Shown: piece by piece, positions 15,880-23,333 of the stretch
Layout of the letters: every line of letters starts with the position of its first letter
Numbering within the stretch: the first letter of the stretch is position 1
Assembly (NCBI GenBank): GCA_035504075.1
Contig: DATJSO010000045.1
Coordinates: 1 to 33,274 of the forward strand
Length of the DNA stretch: 33,274 bases
Origin: DATARH01 sp035504075
GTDB taxonomy: Bacteria > Pseudomonadota > Alphaproteobacteria > ATCC43930 > CGMCC-115725
Direction of reading: 5' to 3'
The notes under the pieces: generated by a model
Told to the model about the DNA's origin: nothing
The model's input: only the letters and a program-made list of their open reading frames with translations
Database searches by the model: none
Program-made: the position numbers and the translations under genes

Positions 15880-15954
15880 CGTCATGGCCGGGATCGACCC
15901 GGCCATCCGTGAGGCGATGCGAAATAGATGCCCGGATCAAGTCCGGGCATGACG
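15880..15954. repeat. Rhizobiales-type interspersed palindromic (REP-like) element
   Basis: A 75-base element has outer inverted ends CGTCAT (15880-15885) and ATGACG (15949-15954). It is made of two palindromic halves: GGCCGGGATCGACCCGGCC on the left and GCCCGGATCAAGTCCGGGC on the right. This is the familiar alphaproteobacterial intergenic repeat whose spurious translation gives strings like PGSSPGM. It lies between two minus-strand genes and may form a long hairpin in RNA. Only one copy is in the window. Confidence 0.8.
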
Positions 15955-15980
15955 AATTAAGAGAGCAGGTTGATTGCCTC

Positions 15981-16304
15981 TTACCGCTTCTCAAACACGT
16001 CTTTGGCGATCTGGGCCGCCGTCATCGCCGCCGGCCAGCCGGCGTAAAACGCCAGATGCGTGATGATTTCGCTGATCTCCTGCTTTGTGACGCCATTGTC
16101 GAGCGCGCGGTTCAAATGCCCGACCAGCTGGCGCTCGCGGCCCAGCGCGATCAGCGTCGCAACGACGATCAGGCTGCGGTCGCGCTTCGACAGGCCCGGC
16201 CGCTCCCACACTTCGCCGAACAATACGGTTTCGCTGTACTTGATCAGGTCGGGCACGACGCCGCGCACGGCTTCGCGCGCCGGGTTCTGCTGCGATTGGG
16301 CCAT
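15981..16304 (-). CDS. Carboxymuconolactone decarboxylase (AhpD-like) family protein
   Basis: This 107-residue protein matches the CMD fold. It has the family core LSKRDRSLIVVATLIALGRE, followed by LVGHLNRALDNGVTKQEISE and a closing HLAFYAGWPAAMTAAQIAKD. The CxxC of AhpD peroxidase partners is absent, so the gamma-carboxymuconolactone decarboxylase-like subgroup is more likely. GGAGG five bases upstream supports the ATG at 16304; upstream in-frame codons are a weak extension. It may act in aromatic-compound degradation, but the real substrate of many such proteins is unknown. It lies 120 bases downstream of the 3-hydroxyisobutyrate-dehydrogenase-family start, with a repeat element between, and in the same direction. 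Confidence 0.9.
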   Translation of the reverse strand: MAQSQQNPAREAVRGVVPDLIKYSETVLFGEVWERPGLSKRDRSLIVVATLIALGRERQLVGHLNRALDNGVTKQEISEIITHLAFYAGWPAAMTAAQIAKDVFEKR

Positions 16305-16406
16305 GGGTTCCTCCATTGGGGTTATGAGGTGTAGAGGCGTAGACCCTAGCACGCCGCCGCCCGCCGGCAACCGGCCGGATCGCAGTCCGGCAACAGCAGC
16401 CGCAAT

Positions 16407-16658
16407 TTACCGGCGCTCCGGCGGCAGGATCTCCGGCGCCAGCACCTCGTCGATCAGGTGGGCGCGGCGGATGTCTTCGAGGTGCGCGCGCTTTTCGTCG
16501 GGCGAAAGCCGCGTGCCGATGCCCTTTGTCATCAATTGCACGAGCGAGCGGTCGCTGAGCCCCAGCCAATAGCCGCGGCGGATCAGTTTGTCGTCACCGT
16601 CGCGGGCGAACGGGTCTTCCTCGGCGCCGTCGAGCGGCGGACGGTAAAAGCGCGGCAT
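16407..16658 (-). CDS. Small conserved-looking protein of unknown function (83 aa)
   Basis: This is an 83-residue reading frame with a strong ribosome site (AGGAGGG, five bases before the ATG at 16658). The protein is charged and soluble: MPRFYRPPLDGAEEDPFARD, then DKLIRRGYWLGLSDRSLVQL, and a helical acidic/basic end (SPDEKRAHLEDIRRAHLIDE). No signal peptide, membrane segment or metal motif is visible. I do not recognise a family. It sits upstream of the carboxymuconolactone-family gene on the same strand and diverges from the MFS gene, so it could be the first gene of that short transcript. Function is unknown. Confidence 0.7.
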   Translation of the reverse strand: MPRFYRPPLDGAEEDPFARDGDDKLIRRGYWLGLSDRSLVQLMTKGIGTRLSPDEKRAHLEDIRRAHLIDEVLAPEILPPERR

Positions 16659-16770
16659 CGCATCCCTCCTCGGTCTGTCGCGCAGCATTGGTCCGCGGGC
16701 GACGCGATGCAAGTCTGGGCTGCCGCGATGGAGGGTGACGCGCCGGCCGACATCGCGCAGGTTCCGGCCG

Positions 16771-18042
16771 ATGAGCCAGACCTCGGCACTATCGATCCCG
16801 GCGCGGCGCGGCGGCGGGCCGGCGTGGCTGCTGCTCGCCGGCGCCTTCGGCGCCTTCACGGTCGCCGCCGGGCTGATGCAGTCCTATACGGTCTATCTGG
16901 TCGCATTTATCGAGGAATTCGGCTGGAGCCGCGGCGAGACCTCGATCGCCTATTCGGTGTCGCAGGTCGTCGGCGGGGTCAGTTCGCCGTTTGTCGGCGC
17001 GCTGGTTGATCGATTGGGGCCGCGCCGGCTGCTTGTCCTCGGCAGCATTCTGCTGGTGATCGGCCTCGTCGGCAGCGCTTTCGTCAAGGCGCTGTGGCAG
17101 ATCATCCTGCTCTATGGCGTCGTGATGACCGTCGGCGCCAATTGCCTCGGGCTTGTCGTGTTCGTGCCGATCCTGTCGCGCCATTTCGTCCGCCGGCGCG
17201 GCATGGCGATTTCGGTCGTGCAGTCGGCCAACGGCTTCGGTCGCGCGATCTCGGCGCCGCTCGTCCAGCTCGGCGTCTCCGGCATCGGCTGGCGCCCGAC
17301 GTACCTCGCGCAGGCGGCGCTGATGGCGCTGATCGCCTTTCCGCTGGTGGCGGCATTCCGCCGCGTCGACCCGCGCCGCCGCGGCATGCCCGCCACCGAC
17401 CCGTCGCCGCTGCCGCCGTCCATTCCCGAGGCTGCTGCGGGCATCGGCTGGACGCTTGCCGAGGCGGGCCGCACGCCGCATTTCTGGCTGTTGTTCGCGG
17501 TCTATCTGTTTACCGGCCTCGGCAGCTTTTTCGTGTCGCTGCACCAGTTGGCATTTGCGATCACGATCGGCTTCCCGCCGATCTATGCCGCCGAAGTGCT
17601 CGGCATGGGCGCGTTTCTCGCCGTCGCCGGTACGATCCTCACCGGCACGCTGTCCGACTATATCGGCCGCGAAATGGCGGCGGTGCTCGCCTATGGTTTC
17701 TCGATTGTCGGCGTCATCTGCGCGCTGTTGATCACCAGCCCGACGCAGCACCTGCTGTTATGGCTGCATGCCTCGTTTTTCGGGCTGACCTGGGGGGCGC
17801 GCGGCCCGGCAATCACAGCCAAGACGGCCGACCTCTTCCCGGGGCAGCAGCTCGGGCGGATCCTCGGTGTCATCACGATCGGCAGCGGTCTCGGCGCCGC
17901 CCTCGGCTCCTGGGGCGCCGGGGAGATCTTCGACCTTACGCACAGCTACCGGGTCGCCTTCATGCTGTCGATCGCGTCCTATCTGTGCGGCATCGTCGCG
18001 TTCTGGGCGTTGCGCCGGCCGCCGGTCCGCCGCCGCGCCTAG
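16771..18042 (+). CDS. MFS transporter (monocarboxylate / OFA-like)
   Basis: This 423-residue inner-membrane carrier has about twelve hydrophobic segments. The N-terminal half shows SYTVYLVAFIEEFGWSRGET, which is characteristic of monocarboxylate/oxalate-formate-type MFS proteins, and the loop motif GALVDRLGPRRLLVLG between helices 2 and 3. The second half has TGTLSDYIGREMAAVLAYGF and WGARGPAITAKTADLFPG. It probably moves an organic anion with protons. The ATG at 16771 is chosen because it gives the usual short N-terminus; an earlier in-frame ATG at 16735 adds an arginine-rich stretch. Its last four bases overlap the 3' end of the convergent methyltransferase gene. The substrate is unknown. 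Confidence 0.9.
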   Translation: MSQTSALSIPARRGGGPAWLLLAGAFGAFTVAAGLMQSYTVYLVAFIEEFGWSRGETSIAYSVSQVVGGVSSPFVGALVDRLGPRRLLVLGSILLVIGLVGSAFVKALWQIILLYGVVMTVGANCLGLVVFVPILSRHFVRRRGMAISVVQSANGFGRAISAPLVQLGVSGIGWRPTYLAQAALMALIAFPLVAAFRRVDPRRRGMPATDPSPLPPSIPEAAAGIGWTLAEAGRTPHFWLLFAVYLFTGLGSFFVSLHQLAFAITIGFPPIYAAEVLGMGAFLAVAGTILTGTLSDYIGREMAAVLAYGFSIVGVICALLITSPTQHLLLWLHASFFGLTWGARGPAITAKTADLFPGQQLGRILGVITIGSGLGAALGSWGAGEIFDLTHSYRVAFMLSIASYLCGIVAFWALRRPPVRRRA

Positions 18043-18869
18043 CCCGGTTTCCTGACCAGCGCTTCGATCGTGCGGGTGCGGTCGTCGAGTTGGCTCTGCA
18101 CCGAATTGAGGCGCATCTCGCGGATGCGGTCGCCGAGGATCAGGTGGATGCCGAGGGGCGGCGTCGGCTCCCGCTCGGCCCGTTCGCGCTCGCGCAGCAG
18201 CCCCGGCCGCAGCGCGTCGCTGCTGTCGTGAAAGCTGACGATCGCAAAACCGGCGGCCTCCAGATCGGCGCGGGTCTCGGCAGGGGTGGCGAGAAAGCTT
18301 GTCGCCGGCGTCGCCGCCCACGGCACCGGGAAATAAACCGGCCCGGCCGGACCGGCGCAGACATTGCTGAGCGCCAAGAGGCCGCCCGGTTTCAGGGCAC
18401 GCCACGCCTCGCGGTAAAACCGCGGCTTGTCGGCGATGTTCATGATGACGTTCTGCGAATAGGCGCGGTCGAAGGCGGCGTCGGGCACCGGCAGGTCGAG
18501 CGCGCTGCCCTCGATGATCGTGACCAGCTCGGCCAATCCGCAAGCCGCGTTCAATGCCCGCGCCCCGGCGCAGAACTCGGGCGTCAGATCGACGCCCGTC
18601 ACGTGGACGCGATAATGCGCGGCAATCCACCGCGCCGGCCCGCCGATGCCGCTGCCGATATCGAGGAGATGCTCGCCGGGCTGCGGGTCGAGCCGTCGCG
18701 CCAGTTCCTCGGTCGCCAGTACGCCGCGGCCGTGGAAATGGTCGATCGGCGCCAGCGCATCGGGCGTGACCGGCGTGTCGGCTCCATTGGCGGCGCGCAG
18801 CGCGGCCAGGGCCCGCTCGGCAATGCCCGCGCTACCGTAATGCTGCGCGACCGGATTTGCTGCTGCCAT
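18039..18869 (-). CDS. Class I SAM-dependent methyltransferase
   Basis: This 276-residue cytoplasmic enzyme has motif I as GEHLLDIGSGIGGPARWIAA at about residues 65-84, followed by VTGVDLTPEFCAGARALN and the post-motif patterns DRAYSQNVIMNIADK and LKPGGLLALSNVCAG. The IGSGIGGPARW form and the N-terminal DHFHGRGVLAT are typical of the sarcosine/dimethylglycine- or tocopherol-type small-molecule methyltransferases. GGGAG seven bases upstream supports the ATG at 18869. It is convergent with, and overlaps by four bases, the MFS gene. It is unrelated to the methyltransferase at 12132 beyond the common fold. The substrate is unknown. Confidence 0.9.
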   Translation of the reverse strand: MAAANPVAQHYGSAGIAERALAALRAANGADTPVTPDALAPIDHFHGRGVLATEELARRLDPQPGEHLLDIGSGIGGPARWIAAHYRVHVTGVDLTPEFCAGARALNAACGLAELVTIIEGSALDLPVPDAAFDRAYSQNVIMNIADKPRFYREAWRALKPGGLLALSNVCAGPAGPVYFPVPWAATPATSFLATPAETRADLEAAGFAIVSFHDSSDALRPGLLRERERAEREPTPPLGIHLILGDRIREMRLNSVQSQLDDRTRTIEALVRKPG

Positions 18870-18947
18870 CGCTTCGCTCCCGCTTGGCTTTGAGTTGCCC
18901 TGATGCTAGGCCATCAGCCGACGAAAACCTAATAATGGAGGGCTCGA

Positions 18948-19361
18948 ATGGCCTTGCAGATCGAACGCAAGCAGCCCGCCGGCCTCAATGTGCGCATGCA
19001 GCAGGGCGGGCCGGCCTATTCGCACGTTGTGGTCGTCAAAGGGCCGGGCACAACGATCTATATCGCCGGCCAACTGGCGCGTGACGCCGACGGCAACATT
19101 GTCGGGCCGGGCGACATGCGGGCGCAGATGGAGCAGACCTTCAAGAACCTCGACGCCTGCCTGAAGGAAGCCGGCGCGACCTGGGCCGATGTCGTCAAGA
19201 CCAACACCTACGTCACCGATTACGCCGCGTTCGCGCAGTGCTCGGATGTCCGCATGCGCTATTTCGGGGTCGCCTCGCCGACCAGTACGACGATCCAGAT
19301 CAGCGGCCTCGCACAGCCCGGCGCGATGATCGAGATCGAGATGATCGCAGTCGTTGCCTGA
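18948..19361 (+). CDS. RidA (YjgF/YER057c/UK114) family protein
   Basis: This 137-residue protein has the RidA fold pattern: TIYIAGQLARDADGNIVGPG, then MRAQMEQTFKNLDACLKEAG and VVKTNTYVTDYAAFAQ, with the end AMIEIEMIAVVA. Archetypal RidA enzymes deaminate reactive enamine/imine intermediates using an arginine in a P-x-R-S segment; here the matching site reads PTST (residues 111-114), so the arginine is replaced. The protein therefore probably belongs to one of the Rid subgroups without that activity, often found beside catabolic genes. GGAGGG five bases before the ATG is a strong start. It is convergent with the next gene, with only two bases between the stops. Confidence 0.92.
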   Translation: MALQIERKQPAGLNVRMQQGGPAYSHVVVVKGPGTTIYIAGQLARDADGNIVGPGDMRAQMEQTFKNLDACLKEAGATWADVVKTNTYVTDYAAFAQCSDVRMRYFGVASPTSTTIQISGLAQPGAMIEIEMIAVVA

Positions 19362-19363
19362 GG

Positions 19364-20107
19364 CTAACGGATCGCATCGTAGAGGCGCTCGTCGTAGAGC
19401 GCGCCCTGCATCGGCAGGAGTTTGCCGCGGAAGGTGCGGGCCGGTTCGGTCGCGACATAGGCGTCGAATGCGGCGCGGTCGCGCCATCCCTCGACCAGGA
19501 ACATGTGGTTAGGCCGGTTGCCCTGCTGCACCGGGTCGAACACTTCATTGCCGGGATCCTGGCGCGCGGCGGCGGCAAGCTGTTTGACGAGGTCGATCGT
19601 CTGGTCCTTGAAGCTCGGCACGACATCGACATGGGTCAACACGTAGAGGCTGCGCGGTGCAGGCGCGGCGCTGCCCGGGGCAGCCCCCGCGACATCGAGC
19701 GCGACGCAGGGTCGGATGTCGAACGGCGCGATGAGCCGCGTTTGGAGGCTCGCGCTCAGCGCTTCGAGCGCCTTGCCGCCGGCCTCGAGCGCAGCTTGGT
19801 CGCGCCACGTCTCGACGAGTACGAAACGGCCCGGCCGGCGCGCTTCATGCAGCGCCAGGATGCCCTGATTACCCGCCGCTCTGTGGGTTTCCGCCGCGAA
19901 CCGGCGCAGCACCCGCGCCGTCGCATCCGCCGCCGCCGGCGCCGTCTCGAAATAGGCGACGACGTATTGCGGGCCGCTCGCCGCCGGCTCCTGTTGCGAG
20001 GTCGCCGGCGCCGGTTGTGCGGGCGCATTTGCCGGCGCCTGCGCCAGCGCCGGCTGTGCCATGACGAGCGCCATCATCACAAATAAGGACCGGCCGGCCG
20101 CAAACAT
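19364..20107 (-). CDS. Secreted protein with two ABM (antibiotic biosynthesis monooxygenase-like) domains
   Basis: This 247-residue protein has a signal peptide (SLFVMMALVMAQPALAQAP), an Ala/Pro/Gln-rich linker and two dimeric-alpha/beta-barrel ABM-type repeats. Repeat one (about 45-130) contains YVVAYFETAPAAADATARVL and FVLVETWRDQAALEAGGKA. Repeat two (about 155-240) contains LYVLTHVDVVPSFKDQTIDL and MFLVEGWRDRAAFDAYVAT. The shared core V/LVE-x-WRD-x-AA/F is seen in both. ABM proteins usually work as small cytoplasmic dimers; here two copies are fused and exported. GGAGG seven bases upstream fixes the ATG at 20107. Enzyme activity is not shown; some ABM proteins degrade haem or oxidise quinols. 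Confidence 0.82.
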   Translation of the reverse strand: MFAAGRSLFVMMALVMAQPALAQAPANAPAQPAPATSQQEPAASGPQYVVAYFETAPAAADATARVLRRFAAETHRAAGNQGILALHEARRPGRFVLVETWRDQAALEAGGKALEALSASLQTRLIAPFDIRPCVALDVAGAAPGSAAPAPRSLYVLTHVDVVPSFKDQTIDLVKQLAAAARQDPGNEVFDPVQQGNRPNHMFLVEGWRDRAAFDAYVATEPARTFRGKLLPMQGALYDERLYDAIR

Positions 20108-20189
20108 CGCGCATCCTCCCCCCGGTTTGATGTTGCCGGATGCTGGCACACCGGCGGCGGCGGTTCAACCGGGGGTTTCTGCGGCGCCG

Positions 20190-21227
20190 CTATTTGAAAT
20201 GCGGCATGACCTTTTCGCACAACAGCTGCAATGAACGCATCATCAGCTCGGCCGGAATCGCGCTGCCGAAGTTGAGTTCGGCGAGGATGCCGTCGATGCC
20301 GAGATCGCCCTCCAGCCATTTCAATTTGTCCGTCACCCGCTCGGGGCCGCCGACGACGACCTTGTCGCGCAGCACGTCTTCGTAGCTGATCGTGCGGATC
20401 TCTTCGAGTTCGGCGCGGCGGCGGCGGTTGGGCGAGCCTTCCAGCCGCGTCGTCAGCGCGCGGTAGCCGCCCATGATGCTCGGTTCGCCTTCCGCGATCG
20501 CCTGCTTGTCGTTGTCGCCGACATGCATCGACAGCCGGAGGTAGACTTCGCCGCGCCCCGCATGGCCGGCCGCCTCGTACGCCTCGCGATAGGCCTTGAT
20601 ATCGGGCGCCAGCCCCGACAGCGAGGCGCTGCGCACCGACACGAACAGCGGATAGCCGAGCTTGCCCAGCATCGGAAACGTGTCTTCGCTGGCACCGGCA
20701 ATGCGGATCGGCGGATGCGGCTTCTGGTAGGGGCGCGGCACGGCGCGCGCGTTGTCGAAGCTGTGGTACTTGCCTTGATAGGAAAACTGATCTTCGGTCC
20801 ACGCCAGCTTCAGAATGTCGAGCGTCTCGTAAAACCGCTCGCGGCTTTCCTCGTAGGGCACGCCGTACGCACGGTAGGAGCGCGGGTTGCCGCTGCGGCC
20901 GGCGCCGAGCAACAGGCGGCCGCGGCTGGTCACGTCAACCGTCGCGGTTTCCTCGGCGAGCCGCAGCGGATGGGTCAACGGCAGCACATGCACCGCGGTG
21001 CCGATCTTGATGCGTTTCGTGCGCGCGGCGATCGCGCTCGCGACGTTGAGCGGCGCCGACAGCACCGAGCGCGCAGCCTGCTGGTGGATTTCGGCCAGCC
21101 AGAATACGTCCAGCCCCCAGCGCTCGGCCGCCTCGACCTGCTGAAAGCCCTGTTCGAACGCGTCGGCGTCGTTCTGCCCGTCGATCTGGCGGTGAAACTC
21201 GTGATACCAGCCGAATTCAAACCCCAT
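20190..21227 (-). CDS. LLM-class flavin-dependent oxidoreductase (luciferase-like)
   Basis: This 345-residue enzyme has the bacterial-luciferase-like TIM-barrel pattern: FEQGFQQVEAAERWGLDVFW near residue 25, then LAEIHQQAARSVLSAPLNVA, IKIGTAVHVLPLTHPLRLAE and the GRLLLGAGRSGNPRSYRAYG motif. Such proteins use FMNH2 or F420 to oxidise small molecules; no adjacent flavin reductase is visible. GGAAGGA seven bases upstream supports the ATG at 21227. It diverges from a LysR regulator, which is the classic layout of an activator and its target. The substrate is unknown; the presence of many catabolic genes nearby fits a monooxygenase in compound degradation. Confidence 0.93.
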   Translation of the reverse strand: MGFEFGWYHEFHRQIDGQNDADAFEQGFQQVEAAERWGLDVFWLAEIHQQAARSVLSAPLNVASAIAARTKRIKIGTAVHVLPLTHPLRLAEETATVDVTSRGRLLLGAGRSGNPRSYRAYGVPYEESRERFYETLDILKLAWTEDQFSYQGKYHSFDNARAVPRPYQKPHPPIRIAGASEDTFPMLGKLGYPLFVSVRSASLSGLAPDIKAYREAYEAAGHAGRGEVYLRLSMHVGDNDKQAIAEGEPSIMGGYRALTTRLEGSPNRRRRAELEEIRTISYEDVLRDKVVVGGPERVTDKLKWLEGDLGIDGILAELNFGSAIPAELMMRSLQLLCEKVMPHFK

Positions 21228-21295
21228 GGCGATTCCTTCCGTCGCGCGGCGCCCAACCGGCCATCAAGCCTAGGCCGGCGGCAGGCATCGCGCAA

Positions 21296-21332
21296 ATGCC
21301 GATCCCTGATCCGCCTCATAACGCAGCGGCAT
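21296..21332. promoter_or_regulatory. Palindromic site between LLM-oxidoreductase and LysR genes
   Basis: ATGCCG (21296-21301) and CGGCAT (21327-21332) form inverted arms with 25 bases between them, in the 137-bp gap of a divergent LysR/target pair. LysR proteins bind such spaced dyads, though the classic T-N11-A core is shorter than this. An extended -10-like TGCTAGCAT lies at 21348-21356, about eight bases before the LysR ATG. Confidence 0.35.
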
Positions 21333-21364
21333 GGCCGTGCCTTTTCGTGCTAGCATCGGCGACG

Positions 21365-22345
21365 ATGGAACTGCGCAGCCTCAATTATTTCGTCCGCATT
21401 GCCGAGCTCGGCAGCATCACCCGCGCCGCCCAGCATCTGCACCTAGCGCAGCCGGCGCTGACGCGGCACGTGCAGCGGCTGGAAGAGGAGCTGGGCGTCG
21501 CGTTGTTCACCCGCGCCAACCGCGGCGTGCGGCTGACCGAGGCGGGAGAGCGGCTGCTCGATAGCGCGAGCCGCATCCTGCGCGATGTCGAGCGCACCGG
21601 CGACGAGATCCGGGCGCACGACGCCCATCCCAGCGGCCGCATCATTCTCGGCGTCACGCCAACCCTGTGCCCGGTGCTGGTGCCGGAATTGTTTTTTCGC
21701 GTGCGCCGCGACTTCCCGCGTGTCGATCTCAAGGTCATGCATGCCGGCATGGTACGGCTGGAGGAATTCGTCATCGACGGCCGCGTCGATATCGCGTTGT
21801 TGTCGGAACTGTCGCGCAGCCGTCTCGTGCTGTCGACCCGGCTCGCGCAGGAGGAGATGGTGCTGGTGACGCGCCCGGGTGCGCGGCCGCGGCACGGCGC
21901 TGTCGACGGCGCCGAACTCGCCCAAACCCCGCTCGTGCTCGGCGACGGGCTCAGGGCGGCGATGGACACGCTGCTGGCCGGTCGCGACATCGAACTGAAG
22001 GTCGAGATCGAGATCAACGACCATGAGACGATGCGGTTGATGGTGCAGCAGGGCGTCGCGTCCTCGATCCTGCCGTATTCGTCGGTCGCGCGGGAATGCG
22101 CAAAGGGCCTCGTCGAGGCGCACCGGCTGACCCCGGACGGCCTCTTCCGCACGCTGGCGCTTGGCGTGCGGGTCAGCCGCGGCGCCTCGCAGGCGCGCGA
22201 TGCGGTCGGCCGGGCGATCGCCGAAGCCGTTTCGGAGATGGAGGGCGCGGGTCGGCTCCGCCTGCCCGCCGGCGAGCGCGCGCCGCGCCGACGGACCAGC
22301 ACCCGCGCGAGCCGGCCTATCCGGGCCGAAGCCGCTGCGCCATAA
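21365..22345 (+). CDS. LysR family transcriptional regulator
   Basis: This 326-residue regulator has an N-terminal winged helix-turn-helix (residues 1-60: MELRSLNYFVRIAELGSITR, AAQHLHLAQPALTRHVQRLE, then EELGVALFTRANRGVRLTEA) and a C-terminal LysR substrate-binding domain from about residue 90. The tail of about 30 residues is rich in Arg, Ala and Pro. The ATG at 21365 begins the standard LysR N-terminus; no ribosome site precedes it, and a -10-like box lies only about eight bases upstream, so the mRNA may be leaderless. It diverges from the LLM-oxidoreductase gene, its likely target. Its TAA overlaps by one base an ATG of the next reading frame. Confidence 0.93.
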   Translation: MELRSLNYFVRIAELGSITRAAQHLHLAQPALTRHVQRLEEELGVALFTRANRGVRLTEAGERLLDSASRILRDVERTGDEIRAHDAHPSGRIILGVTPTLCPVLVPELFFRVRRDFPRVDLKVMHAGMVRLEEFVIDGRVDIALLSELSRSRLVLSTRLAQEEMVLVTRPGARPRHGAVDGAELAQTPLVLGDGLRAAMDTLLAGRDIELKVEIEINDHETMRLMVQQGVASSILPYSSVARECAKGLVEAHRLTPDGLFRTLALGVRVSRGASQARDAVGRAIAEAVSEMEGAGRLRLPAGERAPRRRTSTRASRPIRAEAAAP

Positions 22346-22380
22346 TGGCGCGAACGGGCAATCTCGCAGCGGAGCCGGTG

Positions 22381-23277
22381 ATGAGCGCGAACGGCGGTTT
22401 TATGCATCCGGAATTCCTGATCGAAACCGGCGAGCTGGCAGCGCGGCTCGGCGCACCCGGTCTCGTCATCCTCGATGCGACGACGCATCTGATCCCCGAT
22501 CCGAAGATCACCTACACGGTCAAGCCCGGCCGCGAGGATTTCGACAAGGGCCACATTCCGGGCGCGCAGTTTGTCGATCTGCAGGCCGATCTGTCGGACA
22601 ATACCGGTCGATACGGCAAGTTGCGTTTCATGCTGCCGGCGCCCGAGGCGTTCGCCGCGGCGATGGGCCGCCTCGGGGTCGGGGAGGGCAGCCGGGTCGT
22701 CCTCTACAGCACAACAACGCCGCAATGGGCGGCGCGCGTCTGGTGGATGCTGCGCAATTACGGCTTCGACAACGCCGCGGTGCTGAACGGCGGCTTCAAG
22801 AAATGGACGGCCGAGGGCCGGCCGATCGAAACCGGTTCGGGCCGGCCGCGGCCGCCCGCCCGCTTTGTCGTGCGCGAGGACCGCCATCTGATGGTCGGCA
22901 AGGAAGCGGTCAAGGCGGCGATTGGCGATCCCCGGACCTGCACGATAAACGCGCTTTCCCAGGAGCAGCATACCGGCGCCGGCGGGAATACCTATGGCCG
23001 CGTCGGGCGCATCGCCAAAAGCGTCAACGTGCCGGCCGCCGCATTGATCGATCCGCAGACTGGCGCGTTTCTACCGGCCGATCAGCTGCGCGCCCGGTTT
23101 GCCGCGGTCGGCGCCTTCGACCGCCCGCATGCGATCGCCTATTGCGGCGGCGGCATCGCGGCGAGCAGCGACGCCCTGGTCCTGAGCCTGCTCGGCCATC
23201 CCGATGTGAAGCTTTACGACGCCTCGATGTCGGAGTGGTCGAACGATCCGTCATTGCCGATGGAAACGGGCGAATAG
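22381..23277 (+). CDS. Two-domain rhodanese (sulfurtransferase)
   Basis: This 298-residue protein has two rhodanese domains, as in thiosulfate or 3-mercaptopyruvate sulfurtransferases. The first (about 12-145) has DKGHIPGAQFVDLQADLSDN and a VLYSTTTPQ loop where the active-site position is not a cysteine. The second (about 165-290) carries the catalytic loop AIAYCGGGIAASS with C255. In the second domain the usual D-x-R after the first strand is changed (INALSQEQ). The ATG at 22381 has GGAG at six bases; an earlier ATG at 22345 overlaps the LysR stop (TAATG) and could also be used. It probably transfers sulfur from a small thiol donor. Co-transcription with the LysR gene is likely. Confidence 0.9.
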   Translation: MSANGGFMHPEFLIETGELAARLGAPGLVILDATTHLIPDPKITYTVKPGREDFDKGHIPGAQFVDLQADLSDNTGRYGKLRFMLPAPEAFAAAMGRLGVGEGSRVVLYSTTTPQWAARVWWMLRNYGFDNAAVLNGGFKKWTAEGRPIETGSGRPRPPARFVVREDRHLMVGKEAVKAAIGDPRTCTINALSQEQHTGAGGNTYGRVGRIAKSVNVPAAALIDPQTGAFLPADQLRARFAAVGAFDRPHAIAYCGGGIAASSDALVLSLLGHPDVKLYDASMSEWSNDPSLPMETGE

Positions 23278-23333
23278 ACGCGGCCCGCGGCCGGATACGG
23301 CGGCGGATCCCGCCCCGATCAATGTGAGACTGC

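Noticed and set aside
17094..18893. Plus-strand open frame of about 599 codons
   Set aside because: It overlaps the MFS gene out of frame and the antisense of a methyltransferase; neither part shows a protein family.
21385..22971. Minus-strand open frame of about 528 codons
   Set aside because: It runs opposite both the LysR gene and the rhodanese gene and ends within unrelated coding sequence; its composition is that of an antisense frame.
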